DNA of 64,000 nt from Kordia jejudonensis (GCF_001005315.1 NZ_LBMG01000012.1:61927-125926); one strand, 5' to 3'. Shown: positions 9,021 through 19,285, numbered from the stretch's first letter. Notes: generated from the letters alone by a model not told the origin. Translations and numbers: made by a program.

Positions 9021-9607
9021 AAGCAATTAAAATACAAAACAATCAAATAGGTCAACCATTTTTGGGAAAAGTTAACACACAAATACATGACATTGATGGG
9101 TTGCGAGCGAATGATGAACTGGTGCAAAAAGCAGTTTATGAATCGTTAGCGCCCAAAATGTTAGGAACTTGTCTGAACTTTATTTCTGACCGATCTATGG
9201 CGGAAGAAGTCATGAATAACGGTTTTGTAAAAGTCTTTTTCAACATAAAAAAATACAAACAAGAAGGAAGCTTTGAAGGTTGGGTTCGTAAAATCATGAT
9301 TCGCGAAAGCTTGTCGTTTCTACGAAAAAAGAAATTTCTTATCTCTGAACAAAGTGATACCATACTAGAACATCAAAAAACCTACCAACAACCAGTAGCT
9401 GAAGTTTCAGAAATACAACGCTTGATCCTGCAATTGCCTGTAGAATTCAAACTCGTATTCAATCTATACGCGGTAGAAGGATATTCGCATAAAGAAATTG
9501 CCGAATTGCTCAACATTCCAGAAGCTACTTCAAAAACTCGCTTATTCAGAGCGCGAAGACTATTAAAAGAACAATTAACAACAAAAAAGTCCAATGGAAG
9601 ATTTTGA
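9014..9607 (+). CDS. RNA polymerase sigma-70 factor, ECF-like
   Basis: A protein of about 197 aa. Region 2 spans about 37-100, with RSMAEEVMNNGFVKVFFNI and then FEGWVRKIMIRESLSFLRK. Region 4 spans about 135-185, with LPVEFKLVFNLYAVEGYSHKE and then the HTH ELLNIPEATSKTRLFRARR. The frame has no ATG before region 2. The TTG at 9014, which overlaps the previous stop, is the most plausible start, with TTG at 9062 as an alternative. It overlaps the next gene by 14 nt, as expected for a sigma factor and its membrane-bound regulator. The target genes are unknown. Confidence 0.88.
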   Translation: MLKAIKIQNNQIGQPFLGKVNTQIHDIDGLRANDELVQKAVYESLAPKMLGTCLNFISDRSMAEEVMNNGFVKVFFNIKKYKQEGSFEGWVRKIMIRESLSFLRKKKFLISEQSDTILEHQKTYQQPVAEVSEIQRLILQLPVEFKLVFNLYAVEGYSHKEIAELLNIPEATSKTRLFRARRLLKEQLTTKKSNGRF

Positions 9608-10754
9608 TTACATAGACGCACTTGCCAAAAGTGAACTTTCGGGTCGTGAAGCAACGCCTTCCTCAAATGGTTGGGACATTGTTCAAGGAAAACTAGCGCA
9701 AAAAAGAAAAAAGCGAAGATTGCTATATCTCTTACTATTCTTTGTGCTTATAAGTTCGGTTGGAATTTACCAAGGAATCAATTTTAACGAAAGCAGCAAT
9801 GATAATTCAATAACGAATACAAATACAGAACAGCAAAAATCTGGAAACACAGAAAACACGAATTCAACATCAACTTCAACTTCGAATTCAGATTCAGATT
9901 CGAATTCAGATTCAACTACACTCAGTCAAGCTGAAAAAAACGCAGTAAGTACACATGATACGTTGCAAACAAAAACAAAAAACCAGTCAGGAAACAAAGT
10001 TCGTGGAAGTGGAAACGGCGTGGTAGAAACGGCTTCAAAAGCACAATCTCGCGGAAGCGATACAAAAAATAATACCATATATAGTAGTCAACAAAACATA
10101 CAATCAACTGCAGTTGAAAACGCTACCAAAGCTTCAAAAACAATAGGAAATGAAGAAATCATCGCAGAAGCTGAAGATTTACAGATATACAATTGGACGC
10201 TCATTTCGCCGGAAACACTAAAAAAGAAACGTAAAAAGACAAACAAGCAAACATCTAAAAAAGCGTCGCCTATATATAAAAACACAGATATTATGGTGGG
10301 TCTCAATGGTTTCTTTACACCAAACGATTATCAAATCATAACATCTTATGTTGTGGAACTGTCGTATGAATTTAAAAACGAACTCAAAAAAGACTATGCA
10401 TTCAATTACGGAGTTGGTTTGCAACTTAGAAACTTACACTTCAAAAAAGATAGTATTCGGTTTAACAAAGGAGAACTGAGTTTCAACTTATTTTCCAATC
10501 TTGAAAAACGATTTGGAGACTACAGTGTGGAAGCTGGCGTATATGCAGGATATGAAATATATTCGCCAAACAATGAATTTTTTAATGACAAAGTAAAAAG
10601 TTTCTTTGATCAAAAAATAAATTATGGGCTAAGTACGGGAATCAATTATAAAAATATTGGACTTATTTTTAAATACGAACTTTCGCCGTACGTAAACTAC
10701 CTTGGAGACAAGAAATACGGCGGATTCATCTTGGGTGTAAAATATGATTTTTGA
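9594..10754 (+). CDS. Membrane protein paired with the sigma factor; likely regulator with a barrel-like C-terminus
   Basis: A 386-aa protein. The cytoplasmic N-terminus (about 1-40) contains GWDIVQGKLAQKRKKRRL. A single membrane helix follows at about 42-60 (LLYLLLFFVLISSVGIYQG), then a long Ser/Asn/Thr-rich region (70-200). The C-terminal 150 residues form alternating beta strands ending in KYGGFILGVKYDF, like a small outer-membrane-type barrel domain. Overlap with the sigma gene and the topology suggest an anti-sigma-like role. A recognisable zinc anti-sigma motif is absent. The regulatory role is inference from position. Confidence 0.68.
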   Translation: MEDFDYIDALAKSELSGREATPSSNGWDIVQGKLAQKRKKRRLLYLLLFFVLISSVGIYQGINFNESSNDNSITNTNTEQQKSGNTENTNSTSTSTSNSDSDSNSDSTTLSQAEKNAVSTHDTLQTKTKNQSGNKVRGSGNGVVETASKAQSRGSDTKNNTIYSSQQNIQSTAVENATKASKTIGNEEIIAEAEDLQIYNWTLISPETLKKKRKKTNKQTSKKASPIYKNTDIMVGLNGFFTPNDYQIITSYVVELSYEFKNELKKDYAFNYGVGLQLRNLHFKKDSIRFNKGELSFNLFSNLEKRFGDYSVEAGVYAGYEIYSPNNEFFNDKVKSFFDQKINYGLSTGINYKNIGLIFKYELSPYVNYLGDKKYGGFILGVKYDF

Positions 10755-10831
10755 GTGCTAAAAAAGCGTTTCGCTACAGGTCAAAAAAACGTATAAACGT
10801 AAAAAAATGTGCCCGTTTTTAAAAATCTACA

Positions 10832-10839
10832 TACTTTTG
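10832..10839 (+). promoter_or_regulatory. -7 promoter box of topA
   Basis: TACTTTTG matches TAnnTTTG and lies 21 bp before the topA ATG, giving a short leader of roughly 12-15 nt. Confidence 0.5.
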
Positions 10840-10858
10840 TACTCTGAAAAATCAACAT

Positions 10859-13360
10859 ATGGCAAAAAATCTGGTAATTGTAGAGTCACCTGCAAAAGCG
10901 AAAACGATTGAAAAATTTCTCGGAAAAGACTTCAAAGTAGAATCGAGTTTCGGACACATTGCAGACTTACCATCCAAAGAATTAGGCGTAGATGTAGACG
11001 GCGATTTTGAGCCTAAATATATAGTCTCTGATGATAAAAAATCAGTAGTAAAAAAATTAAAAGACTTAGCGAAGAAAGCAGAAATGGTTTGGCTCGCTAG
11101 TGATGAGGATCGAGAAGGAGAAGCAATAGCATGGCATTTAGCAGAAACACTAAAGCTGACGCCAGAACGTACAAAACGTATCGTTTTTCATGAAATTACA
11201 AAAACGGCTATCCTAAAGGCAATTGAAAATCCGCGCGACATTGATTACAACTTAGTCAATGCACAACAAGCCCGAAGAATCTTAGACAGATTGGTAGGTT
11301 ATGAACTGTCGCCAGTACTTTGGAGAAAAGTAAAAGGTGGTTTGTCAGCAGGACGTGTACAATCGGTTTCTGTACGTTTAATTGTAGAACGCGAACGTAG
11401 CATTCAAGATTTTAAACCGCAAGCATCATTTAAAGTTGCTGCCGAATTCCTAAACTCAAAAGGGAAAAAATTCAAAGCACGACTCAATAAAACATTTCCA
11501 ACACATCAAGCAGCAAAAGAGTTCTTAGCGAAAAATGTTGGAGCCGATTTTAAAATTGCCAACTTAGAAACAAAGCCAGCAAAAAAGTCGCCAGCGGCAC
11601 CATTTACCACATCAACACTGCAACAAGAAGCATCGCGAAAGCTATATTTTTCGGTAAGTAAAACGATGACATTGGCGCAACGTTTATACGAAGCAGGTTT
11701 GATAACCTACATGAGAACAGATAGTGTAAACTTATCCAACGATGCAAAAAATGCCGCTCAGGCAGAAATTATTCGTTCATACGGAGAAGAATACAGTCAT
11801 CCACGAAACTATAAAAGCAAAGCAAAAGGTGCACAAGAAGCGCATGAGGCAATTCGTCCGACCAATATGGAAAACCATACGGTAAGCGCTGAATATGATC
11901 AAGTACGTTTATATGAATTGATCTGGAAACGTACCTTGGCTTCTCAAATGAGTGATGCAAAATTAGAGCGTACCAACGCAAAAATTGAAGCAAATACACA
12001 CGGCGAACGTTTTACGGCAAATGGAGAAGTACTAAAATTTGAAGGTTTCCTAAAAGTATACCTTGAAGGAAAAGATGATGATGAAGAAGAACAAGAAGGA
12101 ATGTTGCCAGCATTATTTGTTGGAGAAAACCTAAGCAACGAATATATCACAGCAACGCAACGATATACAAAAGCACCATACCGATTCACGGAAGCTTCAT
12201 TGGTAAAACAATTAGAAGAACTCGGAATTGGACGTCCGTCAACATATGCGCCAACAATTTCTACCATTCAAAATAGAGGATACATCGAAAAAGGAACTGT
12301 TGAAGGTGTAGAACGAAACTATGAGCAATTGACCCTAAAAGGCGATAAAATCATAGAAAAAGAACTCACGGAAAAAGTAGGTTCGGACAAAGGGAAATTA
12401 GTACCGACAGATATTGGAATGATTGTAAATGATTTCTTGGTAAAAAATTTCTCGTCCATCTTAGACTATAACTTTACAGCAAAAGTTGAGCAAGACTTTG
12501 ATGATATTGCGTCTGGAAACGAAAAATGGAAAGACATGATGAAGGATTTCTACAAAGACTTTCATCCAAAAGTAGAAGACGTAAAAGAAAATGCCGAGCG
12601 CGAATCGGGAGAACGTATCTTAGGAACTGATCCTGAAACGGGAAAACAAGTAAGTGTGCGTTTAGGAAAATTTGGACCAATGGTGCAAGTAGGAACGGTT
12701 GACGATGAAGAAAAGCCAAAATTTGCAAGTCTAAGTCCAGATCAGCAACTAAATACCATCACTTTTGAAGAAGCAATGGATTTATTTCAATTGCCAAAAA
12801 CGTTAGGAGAGTACAAAGGCGAAACAATTGAAGTAAACAACGGTCGTTATGGTCCGTATGTGAAATTTGGCAAAAAATTCATTTCGTTAGACAAAGGCGA
12901 AGATCCGCTAAGTGTAGAAATGGACAGAGCTATGGAACTCATCGTAGCGCGTGAAAAAGCCGATGCGCCAATTGCACAATACGAAGGACATGATGTTACC
13001 AAAGGAGTTGGACGTTTTGGACCGTTCTTAAAATGGAATGGAATCTTTATCAACGTAAACAAAAAGTACGATTTCGACAATCTTTCAAAAGCTGATATCG
13101 AAGAATTAATAGAAGATAAAAAGCAAAAAGAACGCGACAAAGTCATTCATAACTGGGAAGAAGAAGGAATTCGTGTTGAAAAAGCACGTTGGGGAAGAAG
13201 TAATATTCTCAAAGGAAAAATAAAAATAGAGCTTCCCAAAACGGTCGACGCTTCAAAACTAACGTTAGAAGAAGTGCAAAAAATGATCGAGGACAAAGCG
13301 CCAAAGAAAAAAACAAAAGCAAAAGCGAAACCAAAGGCAAAAGCAAAAGCTAAAAAATAA
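10859..13360 (+). CDS. topA: DNA topoisomerase I
   Basis: An 833-aa type IA topoisomerase that relaxes negative supercoils. The TOPRIM domain starts at once (LVIVESPAKAKTIEKFLG) with the acidic DEDREGEA motif. The catalytic tyrosine is near residue 284 in GLITYMRTDSVNLS. Instead of zinc fingers the C-terminus carries repeats of the Gly-Arg-Tyr/Phe-Gly-Pro type (GKFGPMVQVG, NGRYGPYVKFG, VGRFGPFLKW), typical of Bacteroidota TopA, and a Lys/Ala tail likely to bind DNA. Its stop overlaps the next start (TAATG), so the two are probably co-translated. Confidence 0.97.
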   Translation: MAKNLVIVESPAKAKTIEKFLGKDFKVESSFGHIADLPSKELGVDVDGDFEPKYIVSDDKKSVVKKLKDLAKKAEMVWLASDEDREGEAIAWHLAETLKLTPERTKRIVFHEITKTAILKAIENPRDIDYNLVNAQQARRILDRLVGYELSPVLWRKVKGGLSAGRVQSVSVRLIVERERSIQDFKPQASFKVAAEFLNSKGKKFKARLNKTFPTHQAAKEFLAKNVGADFKIANLETKPAKKSPAAPFTTSTLQQEASRKLYFSVSKTMTLAQRLYEAGLITYMRTDSVNLSNDAKNAAQAEIIRSYGEEYSHPRNYKSKAKGAQEAHEAIRPTNMENHTVSAEYDQVRLYELIWKRTLASQMSDAKLERTNAKIEANTHGERFTANGEVLKFEGFLKVYLEGKDDDEEEQEGMLPALFVGENLSNEYITATQRYTKAPYRFTEASLVKQLEELGIGRPSTYAPTISTIQNRGYIEKGTVEGVERNYEQLTLKGDKIIEKELTEKVGSDKGKLVPTDIGMIVNDFLVKNFSSILDYNFTAKVEQDFDDIASGNEKWKDMMKDFYKDFHPKVEDVKENAERESGERILGTDPETGKQVSVRLGKFGPMVQVGTVDDEEKPKFASLSPDQQLNTITFEEAMDLFQLPKTLGEYKGETIEVNNGRYGPYVKFGKKFISLDKGEDPLSVEMDRAMELIVAREKADAPIAQYEGHDVTKGVGRFGPFLKWNGIFINVNKKYDFDNLSKADIEELIEDKKQKERDKVIHNWEEEGIRVEKARWGRSNILKGKIKIELPKTVDASKLTLEEVQKMIEDKAPKKKTKAKAKPKAKAKAKK

Positions 13361-14529
13361 TGGAGTTCGAATTTTTATCGCCTGTCAATGATGTATTGAT
13401 GGCTCATAACGAATTAGTATCGCCTCAAGCTTTAGGAAATCAAATTGAAATTCATACAGCCAGACAAGGAATTCCAGAAACAACCCATACGGCAAAATTT
13501 GCCATCATTGGTGTGCTGGAAAATCGTAGTGATGTTAATTACTTAGGAGAAAATCTCAATCTGTTAGAAATTCGGAAAGCATTATACAGTCTATTTCCCG
13601 GAAACTGGAGTAAAAAAATCGTAGATTTGGGAAATCTCCAAAAAGGAGAAACGGTTGATGATACCTATGTGGCGTTAAAAACCATCATGGAGCCATTACT
13701 AAAAAACAACACCATTCCTATCATTATTGGCGGAAGTCAGGATTTAATGTATGCCATGTATAGAGCATATGATAAATTGGAGCAAATGGTAAATGTGGTC
13801 AATGTTGATAGTAAATTTGACTTTGGAGCAATAACGCATTCGGTAAGTAATCATTCCTACATGGGAAAAATCATTATGGAAGCGCCGCATAATCTATTTA
13901 ATTATAGTAATATTGGATATCAAACCTATTTCAATGCACAAGAAGAAATTGATTTAATGCAAAAACTCTTCTTTGATGCGTATCGTTTAGGACAAGTTTC
14001 AAATGATATTAGTATTGTAGAGCCAATTACGCGTGATGCAGATATTGTTGGAATTGACTTATCGGCTGTAAAAGCGTCGGAAGTCAGTGGAAATCAAAAC
14101 ACATCGCCAAACGGACTAGACGGAAAAGAAATCTGTGCCATAAGCCGTTATGCAGGAATAAGCGATAAAGTTTCTTCATTTGGAATCTTTGAATATAAAA
14201 ACTCAAAAGACGAAGAAATTACAGCAATGTTGGTGGCACAAATGATTTGGTATTTCATTGAAGGTGTTAATTATCGTGTAAATGATTACCCTTTTGCTTC
14301 AAAAGAAGACTACTTAAAATACATAGTGCCAAATGGAAGAGAAGAATTAATCTTCTACAAAAGCAATAAAACCGAAAGATGGTGGATAGAAATACCATTT
14401 ATTTCAAGTTTGAATAATAAATTAAAAAGACATACGTTATTACCTTGCACACACCAAGATTATTTGAATGCTTGCAACCAAATAATCCCAGAAAGATGGT
14501 GGATGGCGTATAAAAAAAGTATAAATTAA
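13360..14529 (+). CDS. Arginase/formimidoylglutamase-fold protein, metal ligands lost
   Basis: A 389-aa ureohydrolase-fold protein usually annotated as formimidoylglutamase. The family's metal-binding motifs are altered. GGGHE appears as GGSQD (about 125-129), DAHxD as DSKFD (about 148-152), and SxDxDxxDP as GIDLSAVKA (about 231). The binuclear manganese site therefore cannot form in the usual way. It is probably a non-catalytic relative. It is translationally coupled to topA and lies upstream of gldK, an order I recall from other gliding Flavobacteriia, so a role linked to gliding or the T9SS is possible but unproven. Confidence 0.75.
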   Translation: MEFEFLSPVNDVLMAHNELVSPQALGNQIEIHTARQGIPETTHTAKFAIIGVLENRSDVNYLGENLNLLEIRKALYSLFPGNWSKKIVDLGNLQKGETVDDTYVALKTIMEPLLKNNTIPIIIGGSQDLMYAMYRAYDKLEQMVNVVNVDSKFDFGAITHSVSNHSYMGKIIMEAPHNLFNYSNIGYQTYFNAQEEIDLMQKLFFDAYRLGQVSNDISIVEPITRDADIVGIDLSAVKASEVSGNQNTSPNGLDGKEICAISRYAGISDKVSSFGIFEYKNSKDEEITAMLVAQMIWYFIEGVNYRVNDYPFASKEDYLKYIVPNGREELIFYKSNKTERWWIEIPFISSLNNKLKRHTLLPCTHQDYLNACNQIIPERWWMAYKKSIN

Positions 14530-14680
14530 ATAAGCGTGTTAAGAAAACCTTAAAATGATATTTTAAAAAAGCAATTCAAAACCATTAGTTTTTAGAATAA
14601 AAAATTGTTTTTTTGAAAATAAATAGATAGGTTTACGCCCTTAAAATCTATAAAAAACGTATTAACCTCAATATTTCCGT

Positions 14681-16045
14681 ATGAAAAAGATTGTTGTATT
14701 AACAGCCGTTTTAGCATTTCTTTATAGCTGTGGTTCTAAAGATAGAGGTGAGCTAGTCGGTGTCAAAGGAAAAAAATGGCATCCAGAGAAACCCTATGGT
14801 ATGTCACTAATACCTGGTGGTTCATTCATCATGGGTAAATCTGATGACGACATTGCTCAAACTAAAAATGCACCCACAAAAACAGTTACTGTTCCTTCAT
14901 TTTATATGGATGAAACTGAAATCACTAATAGTGAGTACCGAGAATTCGTGTATTGGGTTAGAGATTCTATAATCCGAACTAAGTTAGCCATATTAGCTGA
15001 TGAAGAAGGAAAAACAGATCCTGATGCTGATGGTATTGCAAAGTATGTCTTCAAAGATGTAGATACTACAGACCAAACTGCTTGGCAAAAATATTACAAT
15101 GATAATTATGCTGGAATGGGACCTACAGGTTATGAAGGTAGACGCCTAAACCAAGATGTAGATCTTATTTGGGACTTCTCTGAAATTCCTGATGAATTCT
15201 ATGCTGAGGTAATGGATTCTATATATCTTCCTGAAGCAGAATCATACAACGGACAACGTACTATAGATTGGACTAAAGTAAGATTTCAATACACTTGGAT
15301 GGACATTCAAGCTGCAGCGAAAAACAAAGGGATGAAGCGTTCAGATTTCATCAAAAGAGAAAACTTAGAAATATATCCTGATACAACAGTTTGGATCAGA
15401 GACTTCGAATACTCATACAACGAGCCAATGCATAATGACTACTTTTGGCACGATGCATACAATGACTATCCTGTTGTAGGTGTTACTTGGAAACAAGCAA
15501 AAGCATTTTGTGAGTGGAGAACATTAAAAAAGAATATCTACAGAAAAGAAAGAAAACGTCACATGATCAACAAATTCAGATTGCCATCTGAAGCAGAGTG
15601 GGAATACGCTGCAAGAGGTGGTCTGGAAGGCGCAACGTATCCTTGGGGAGGACCGTACACCATGAATGATAGAGGATGTTTCTTAGCAAACTTTAAGCCA
15701 TTAAGAGGTAATTACGCGGCAGATCAAGCATTATACACCGTAGAAGCTGATGCTTACGAGCCAAATGATTTCAACTTATACAACATGGCTGGAAACGTAG
15801 CAGAATGGACAGCATCATCTTACGATCCTAGTTCATACGAATACATGTCTACAATGAGTCCAAACGTTAACGATACCTTAAACAAGCGTAAAGTTATCCG
15901 TGGAGGATCATGGAAAGACGTTGAATACTTCTTACAAGTAAACACGAGAGATTTCGAATACAGAGACTCAGCAAGAAGTTATATCGGATTCAGAACTGTA
16001 CAAAGCTACATGGGTACTGATGTTGTCGGTACAGGAAAAAGATAA
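14681..16045 (+). CDS. gldK: Gliding motility / T9SS lipoprotein GldK
   Basis: A 454-aa outer-membrane lipoprotein with lipobox LYSC (Cys 17). The mature part is an FGE-sulfatase (SUMF1-like) domain without enzymatic role: IPGGSFIMGKSDDD, MDETEITNSEYREF, GVTWKQAKAFCEW, FRLPSEAEWEYAARGG, NMAGNVAEW and VIRGGSWKD. GldK and GldN form the periplasmic ring of the type IX secretion machine. It is the first gene of gldK-gldL-gldM-gldN, all on the plus strand with short gaps. The 150 bp upstream is AT-rich and carries an imperfect TAnnTTTG-like box (TAGGTTTA near 14630). Confidence 0.96.
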   Translation: MKKIVVLTAVLAFLYSCGSKDRGELVGVKGKKWHPEKPYGMSLIPGGSFIMGKSDDDIAQTKNAPTKTVTVPSFYMDETEITNSEYREFVYWVRDSIIRTKLAILADEEGKTDPDADGIAKYVFKDVDTTDQTAWQKYYNDNYAGMGPTGYEGRRLNQDVDLIWDFSEIPDEFYAEVMDSIYLPEAESYNGQRTIDWTKVRFQYTWMDIQAAAKNKGMKRSDFIKRENLEIYPDTTVWIRDFEYSYNEPMHNDYFWHDAYNDYPVVGVTWKQAKAFCEWRTLKKNIYRKERKRHMINKFRLPSEAEWEYAARGGLEGATYPWGGPYTMNDRGCFLANFKPLRGNYAADQALYTVEADAYEPNDFNLYNMAGNVAEWTASSYDPSSYEYMSTMSPNVNDTLNKRKVIRGGSWKDVEYFLQVNTRDFEYRDSARSYIGFRTVQSYMGTDVVGTGKR

Positions 16046-16130
16046 TTTGACACAAAATAATTCAACAAATAATAGGTAAACCCAACACTTAAATTTTATT
16101 AACTAAACACTAAACTAAAATTAGATTATT

Positions 16131-16763
16131 ATGGCAAAGAATGGCAAGATCACGCTGACGAACATGGTATATGGACTTGGAGCGGCAATCGTAATTGTAG
16201 GAGCATTATTTAAAATCCAGCACTGGCCTTACGGAAGTGAGATTTTAACGCTTGGAATGATTGTAGAAGCACTCGTATTCACATATTCAGCCTTTGAAAG
16301 ACAACAAGATGACTTAGATTGGTCTCTAGTATATCCAGAATTATCTGGAGGATCAGCAAAAGCGAAAGCTAAAAAAGAAGAAGCTAAAGATGCTGAAGGA
16401 TTATTATCTAAAAAATTAGATAACTTATTAAAAGATGCTAAAATTGATAGCGAATTAATGTCAAGCCTTGGAACAAGTATCCGTGGTTTTGAAGGAGCTG
16501 CAAAAAGTCTTTCTCCAACAGTTGACGCAATTGCATCTACAAAAAAATACAGCGAAGAAATGTCTTTAGCTGCTGCACAAATGGAATCGCTTAACAGCCT
16601 TTACAAAGTACAAATGGAAAGCGCTAGTCGTCAAGCTTCAATCAATGAAGAAGCAGTAGAAAATGCGGCGAAGTTAAAAGAGCAAATGCAATCATTAGCA
16701 TCAAACCTTTCATCATTAAATGGTGTGTACGGTGGAATGTTATCTGCAATGAATAAAAACTAA
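16131..16763 (+). CDS. gldL: T9SS motor protein GldL
   Basis: A 210-aa inner-membrane protein. Two membrane helices lie near the N-terminus (MVYGLGAAIVIVGALFKI and LTLGMIVEALVFTYSAF), joined by the short QHWPYGSE turn, and carry conserved Glu residues linked to use of the proton-motive force. A long cytoplasmic helical region follows (about 80-205). With GldM it forms the rotary motor that powers T9SS secretion and gliding. It lies 85 bp after gldK and 50 bp before gldM. Confidence 0.96.
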   Translation: MAKNGKITLTNMVYGLGAAIVIVGALFKIQHWPYGSEILTLGMIVEALVFTYSAFERQQDDLDWSLVYPELSGGSAKAKAKKEEAKDAEGLLSKKLDNLLKDAKIDSELMSSLGTSIRGFEGAAKSLSPTVDAIASTKKYSEEMSLAAAQMESLNSLYKVQMESASRQASINEEAVENAAKLKEQMQSLASNLSSLNGVYGGMLSAMNKN

Positions 16764-16813
16764 TTAGTAGTATAAATTAATTCAACAAAATTTAACAAAA
16801 AAACTAATTAGAC

Positions 16814-18373
16814 ATGGCAGGAGGAAAAGCATCTGCAAGGCAGAAAATGATTAACTTGATGTATTTAGTATTCATCGCAATGATGGCAATGAATATGTCA
16901 AAAGAAGTACTTTCGGCTTTCGGATTGATGGAAGCTAAGTTTGCCGACGCAAACGTAGCAACTACCGATAGAAATGACAAATTACTAGCTGAGCTTGAAA
17001 CAAAAGCATCAGAGAACCCAAAAGAATTTAAAGTTCCTGCAGCTAGAGCACAGCAAGTAAAAATTGCTTCAGATAAATTATACAAATATCTTGAGACATT
17101 AAAGAGAGACTTGTTAAAACAAGGAGGATATGAAGTTGATCCTGAAACAGGGAAACTTCCTTTCGAAGCAATGGATAAAACAGATATATTAGACGAAGCT
17201 TGGTTTACAGGTGACGGATTGACTAAAAAAGGTCAAGAAGTAATGGCTAATATTGAAGCTTACAAAACTGAAATTAAAGATATCTTAGCTACCGACGAAA
17301 GTTATAGAGGAAGAGCTGAAGCATTCGACAAAACATTCAGTACGGATAAAGTAGAAAATAACGATGGTAAAAAAATCGATTGGTTAGCATATAACTACCA
17401 AGGTTTTCCAGCAATTGCTTCCTACACGAAATTAACGGCAATGCAAAATGACATTAAAGTTAATGAAGCTAACATGTTTAGTTTATTCTTAGGAAACATT
17501 GTATCTGAAGCGACAACTTTAAATAACTACCAAGCAATTGTATTGGCTGATAAGTCTGCTTTCTTTGCAGGAGAAAAATTCCAAGGAAAAGTAGTAATTG
17601 GTAAATATGCAAACGTTCCTCCAACAAAACTTGTTGTACAAGGAAAGGAAATCAACTTAGGAGAAGCTATTGACGAAAGTGGAGCTGCTACGTTAGACTT
17701 CAACGTTGGAAATGTAGGAGAGCACGAAATTAAAGGTGAATTTACATTTATCGAAAATAGTAAAGAATTAAAAATTCCTATCACGGCAAACTACGTTGTA
17801 GTACCACGTCCAAACTCAGCTACTATATCTGCTGACAAAATGAACGTTGTATATCGTGGAGTTAATAACCCAATGACAATTTCTTTTGCAGGAGTTCCTG
17901 ATAACAAGGTTACAGCGTCTGCTCCTGGATTAACAAAACAAGGAAAAGGGTATAACATGAAGCCTAAAACTGGTACAAGTGTAACGATTAATGTTACAGC
18001 TAAACTAGATGACGGATCAACTTCTAGTGATAAGAAATCATTCAGAATTAAGGAAATTCCAGCACCAACAGGATTCTTTAGAAAAGAAAAAGGAGTGCTG
18101 AAAATGAGTAAATCAGGTGTTGCTAAAGGTAGAGTAAGTGCAGATTTCGAAGACTTCGATTTCGATTTACCATTACGTGTAACGCAATTTGATTTCAAAG
18201 TACCAGGACAGCCAACAATCACGGTAAGAGGTGATAAATTAGATGGTAAAGCTCAAAGCGCTCTAAACAGAGCAAAAAGAGGGCAGTCGGTACAGATCAT
18301 TAATATAAAGGCTAAAAGTAATGGCCCACTTATTAAGAAAATATCACCTGTAATTATTGAAATTACAAATTAA
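16814..18373 (+). CDS. gldM: T9SS motor protein GldM
   Basis: A 519-aa protein with a short cytoplasmic start (MAGGKASARQKMINLMYLV), one membrane helix at about 12-32, and a long periplasmic part made of four stacked domains in the known GldM fold. The periplasmic part passes force from the GldL/GldM motor across the periplasm to the GldK/GldN ring. Length and N-terminus match characterised GldM proteins. It lies between gldL (50 bp) and gldN (18 bp), consistent with one operon. Confidence 0.96.
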   Translation: MAGGKASARQKMINLMYLVFIAMMAMNMSKEVLSAFGLMEAKFADANVATTDRNDKLLAELETKASENPKEFKVPAARAQQVKIASDKLYKYLETLKRDLLKQGGYEVDPETGKLPFEAMDKTDILDEAWFTGDGLTKKGQEVMANIEAYKTEIKDILATDESYRGRAEAFDKTFSTDKVENNDGKKIDWLAYNYQGFPAIASYTKLTAMQNDIKVNEANMFSLFLGNIVSEATTLNNYQAIVLADKSAFFAGEKFQGKVVIGKYANVPPTKLVVQGKEINLGEAIDESGAATLDFNVGNVGEHEIKGEFTFIENSKELKIPITANYVVVPRPNSATISADKMNVVYRGVNNPMTISFAGVPDNKVTASAPGLTKQGKGYNMKPKTGTSVTINVTAKLDDGSTSSDKKSFRIKEIPAPTGFFRKEKGVLKMSKSGVAKGRVSADFEDFDFDLPLRVTQFDFKVPGQPTITVRGDKLDGKAQSALNRAKRGQSVQIINIKAKSNGPLIKKISPVIIEITN

Positions 18374-18391
18374 AAAAATAAAACATTTGTT

Positions 18392-19285
18392 ATGAATTGG
18401 AGAGGTTTATTTACAATTGCATTTGCACTACTCATCTCAGGATCTGTCTTCGGACAAGCAAACCTATTAAATGCGAAAGATCCAGGTGAAATAGGCGTTA
18501 AAACGCAAGCGCAAAAAGATGCAGATAACGATGGTCCATTGCCATATGGATATGTTGATGACAGAGATATTCTTTGGTCAGCAACGACATGGGAAATCAT
18601 TGATCTTGATGAAAGAGTAAACTTTCCATTATACTATCCTATAGATACTATCGGAATGCGTAATGACAGACGTTCTTTATATGATGTGCTTTTGAAAAAT
18701 GTTAAAAATAACAACATCAAAAAAGTATATGCGGATGGAAACTTTACGGAAGTTCGTACCTATGAAGACATCAAAACAAGTTTGCGAAAAATTGACACAC
18801 TTGGAGCTGGATTCGATCAATTAAACAGAGGAGAAAAACTATCTGATGAATATATTGAAGTACGAGATTTAACTTCTGCTGACATTGAAGAATACAGAGT
18901 AAAAGGTGTTTGGTATTTTGACAAGCGTCAAGGAGAATTAAAATTTAGATTGTTAGCTATTGCACCAGTTGCACCAGATGTACAATTTATAGATCAAGAT
19001 GGTCAGCAAGATTTAGTTGAACTATTTTGGGTATTCTATCCAGATGTTAGAGAAATACTTCATGAAGCAAAAGCATTCAATGATCGTAATGCCGCGAAAC
19101 CATTATCTTTTGATCACTTACTAAACGCACGACGTTTTAACGGATTGATCTACAAAGAAGAAAATGTTCAAGGTGATAGACGTATACGAGACTATGTTCG
19201 AGAGAATTCTATGATGCAGCTAATCGAATCTGAACGTATCAAAGATAAAATCAGAGGAAGAGAACAAGACATGTGGAATTACTAA
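18392..19285 (+). CDS. gldN: T9SS ring protein GldN
   Basis: A 297-aa periplasmic protein with a cleavable signal peptide (MNWRGLFTIAFALLISGSVFGQ). The conserved body includes DRDILWSATTWEIIDLDERV, FPLYYPID and FWVFYPDVREILHEAKAFN. It associates with GldK lipoprotein in the ring at the inner face of the outer membrane. It closes the gldKLMN run and is followed after about 28 bp by a strong intrinsic terminator. Confidence 0.96.
   Translation: MNWRGLFTIAFALLISGSVFGQANLLNAKDPGEIGVKTQAQKDADNDGPLPYGYVDDRDILWSATTWEIIDLDERVNFPLYYPIDTIGMRNDRRSLYDVLLKNVKNNNIKKVYADGNFTEVRTYEDIKTSLRKIDTLGAGFDQLNRGEKLSDEYIEVRDLTSADIEEYRVKGVWYFDKRQGELKFRLLAIAPVAPDVQFIDQDGQQDLVELFWVFYPDVREILHEAKAFNDRNAAKPLSFDHLLNARRFNGLIYKEENVQGDRRIRDYVRENSMMQLIESERIKDKIRGREQDMWNY

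Noticed and set aside
12847..13146. Antisense ORF of 99 codons inside topA
   Set aside because: It lies opposite strongly conserved coding sequence and has no domain; it is a frame shadow.
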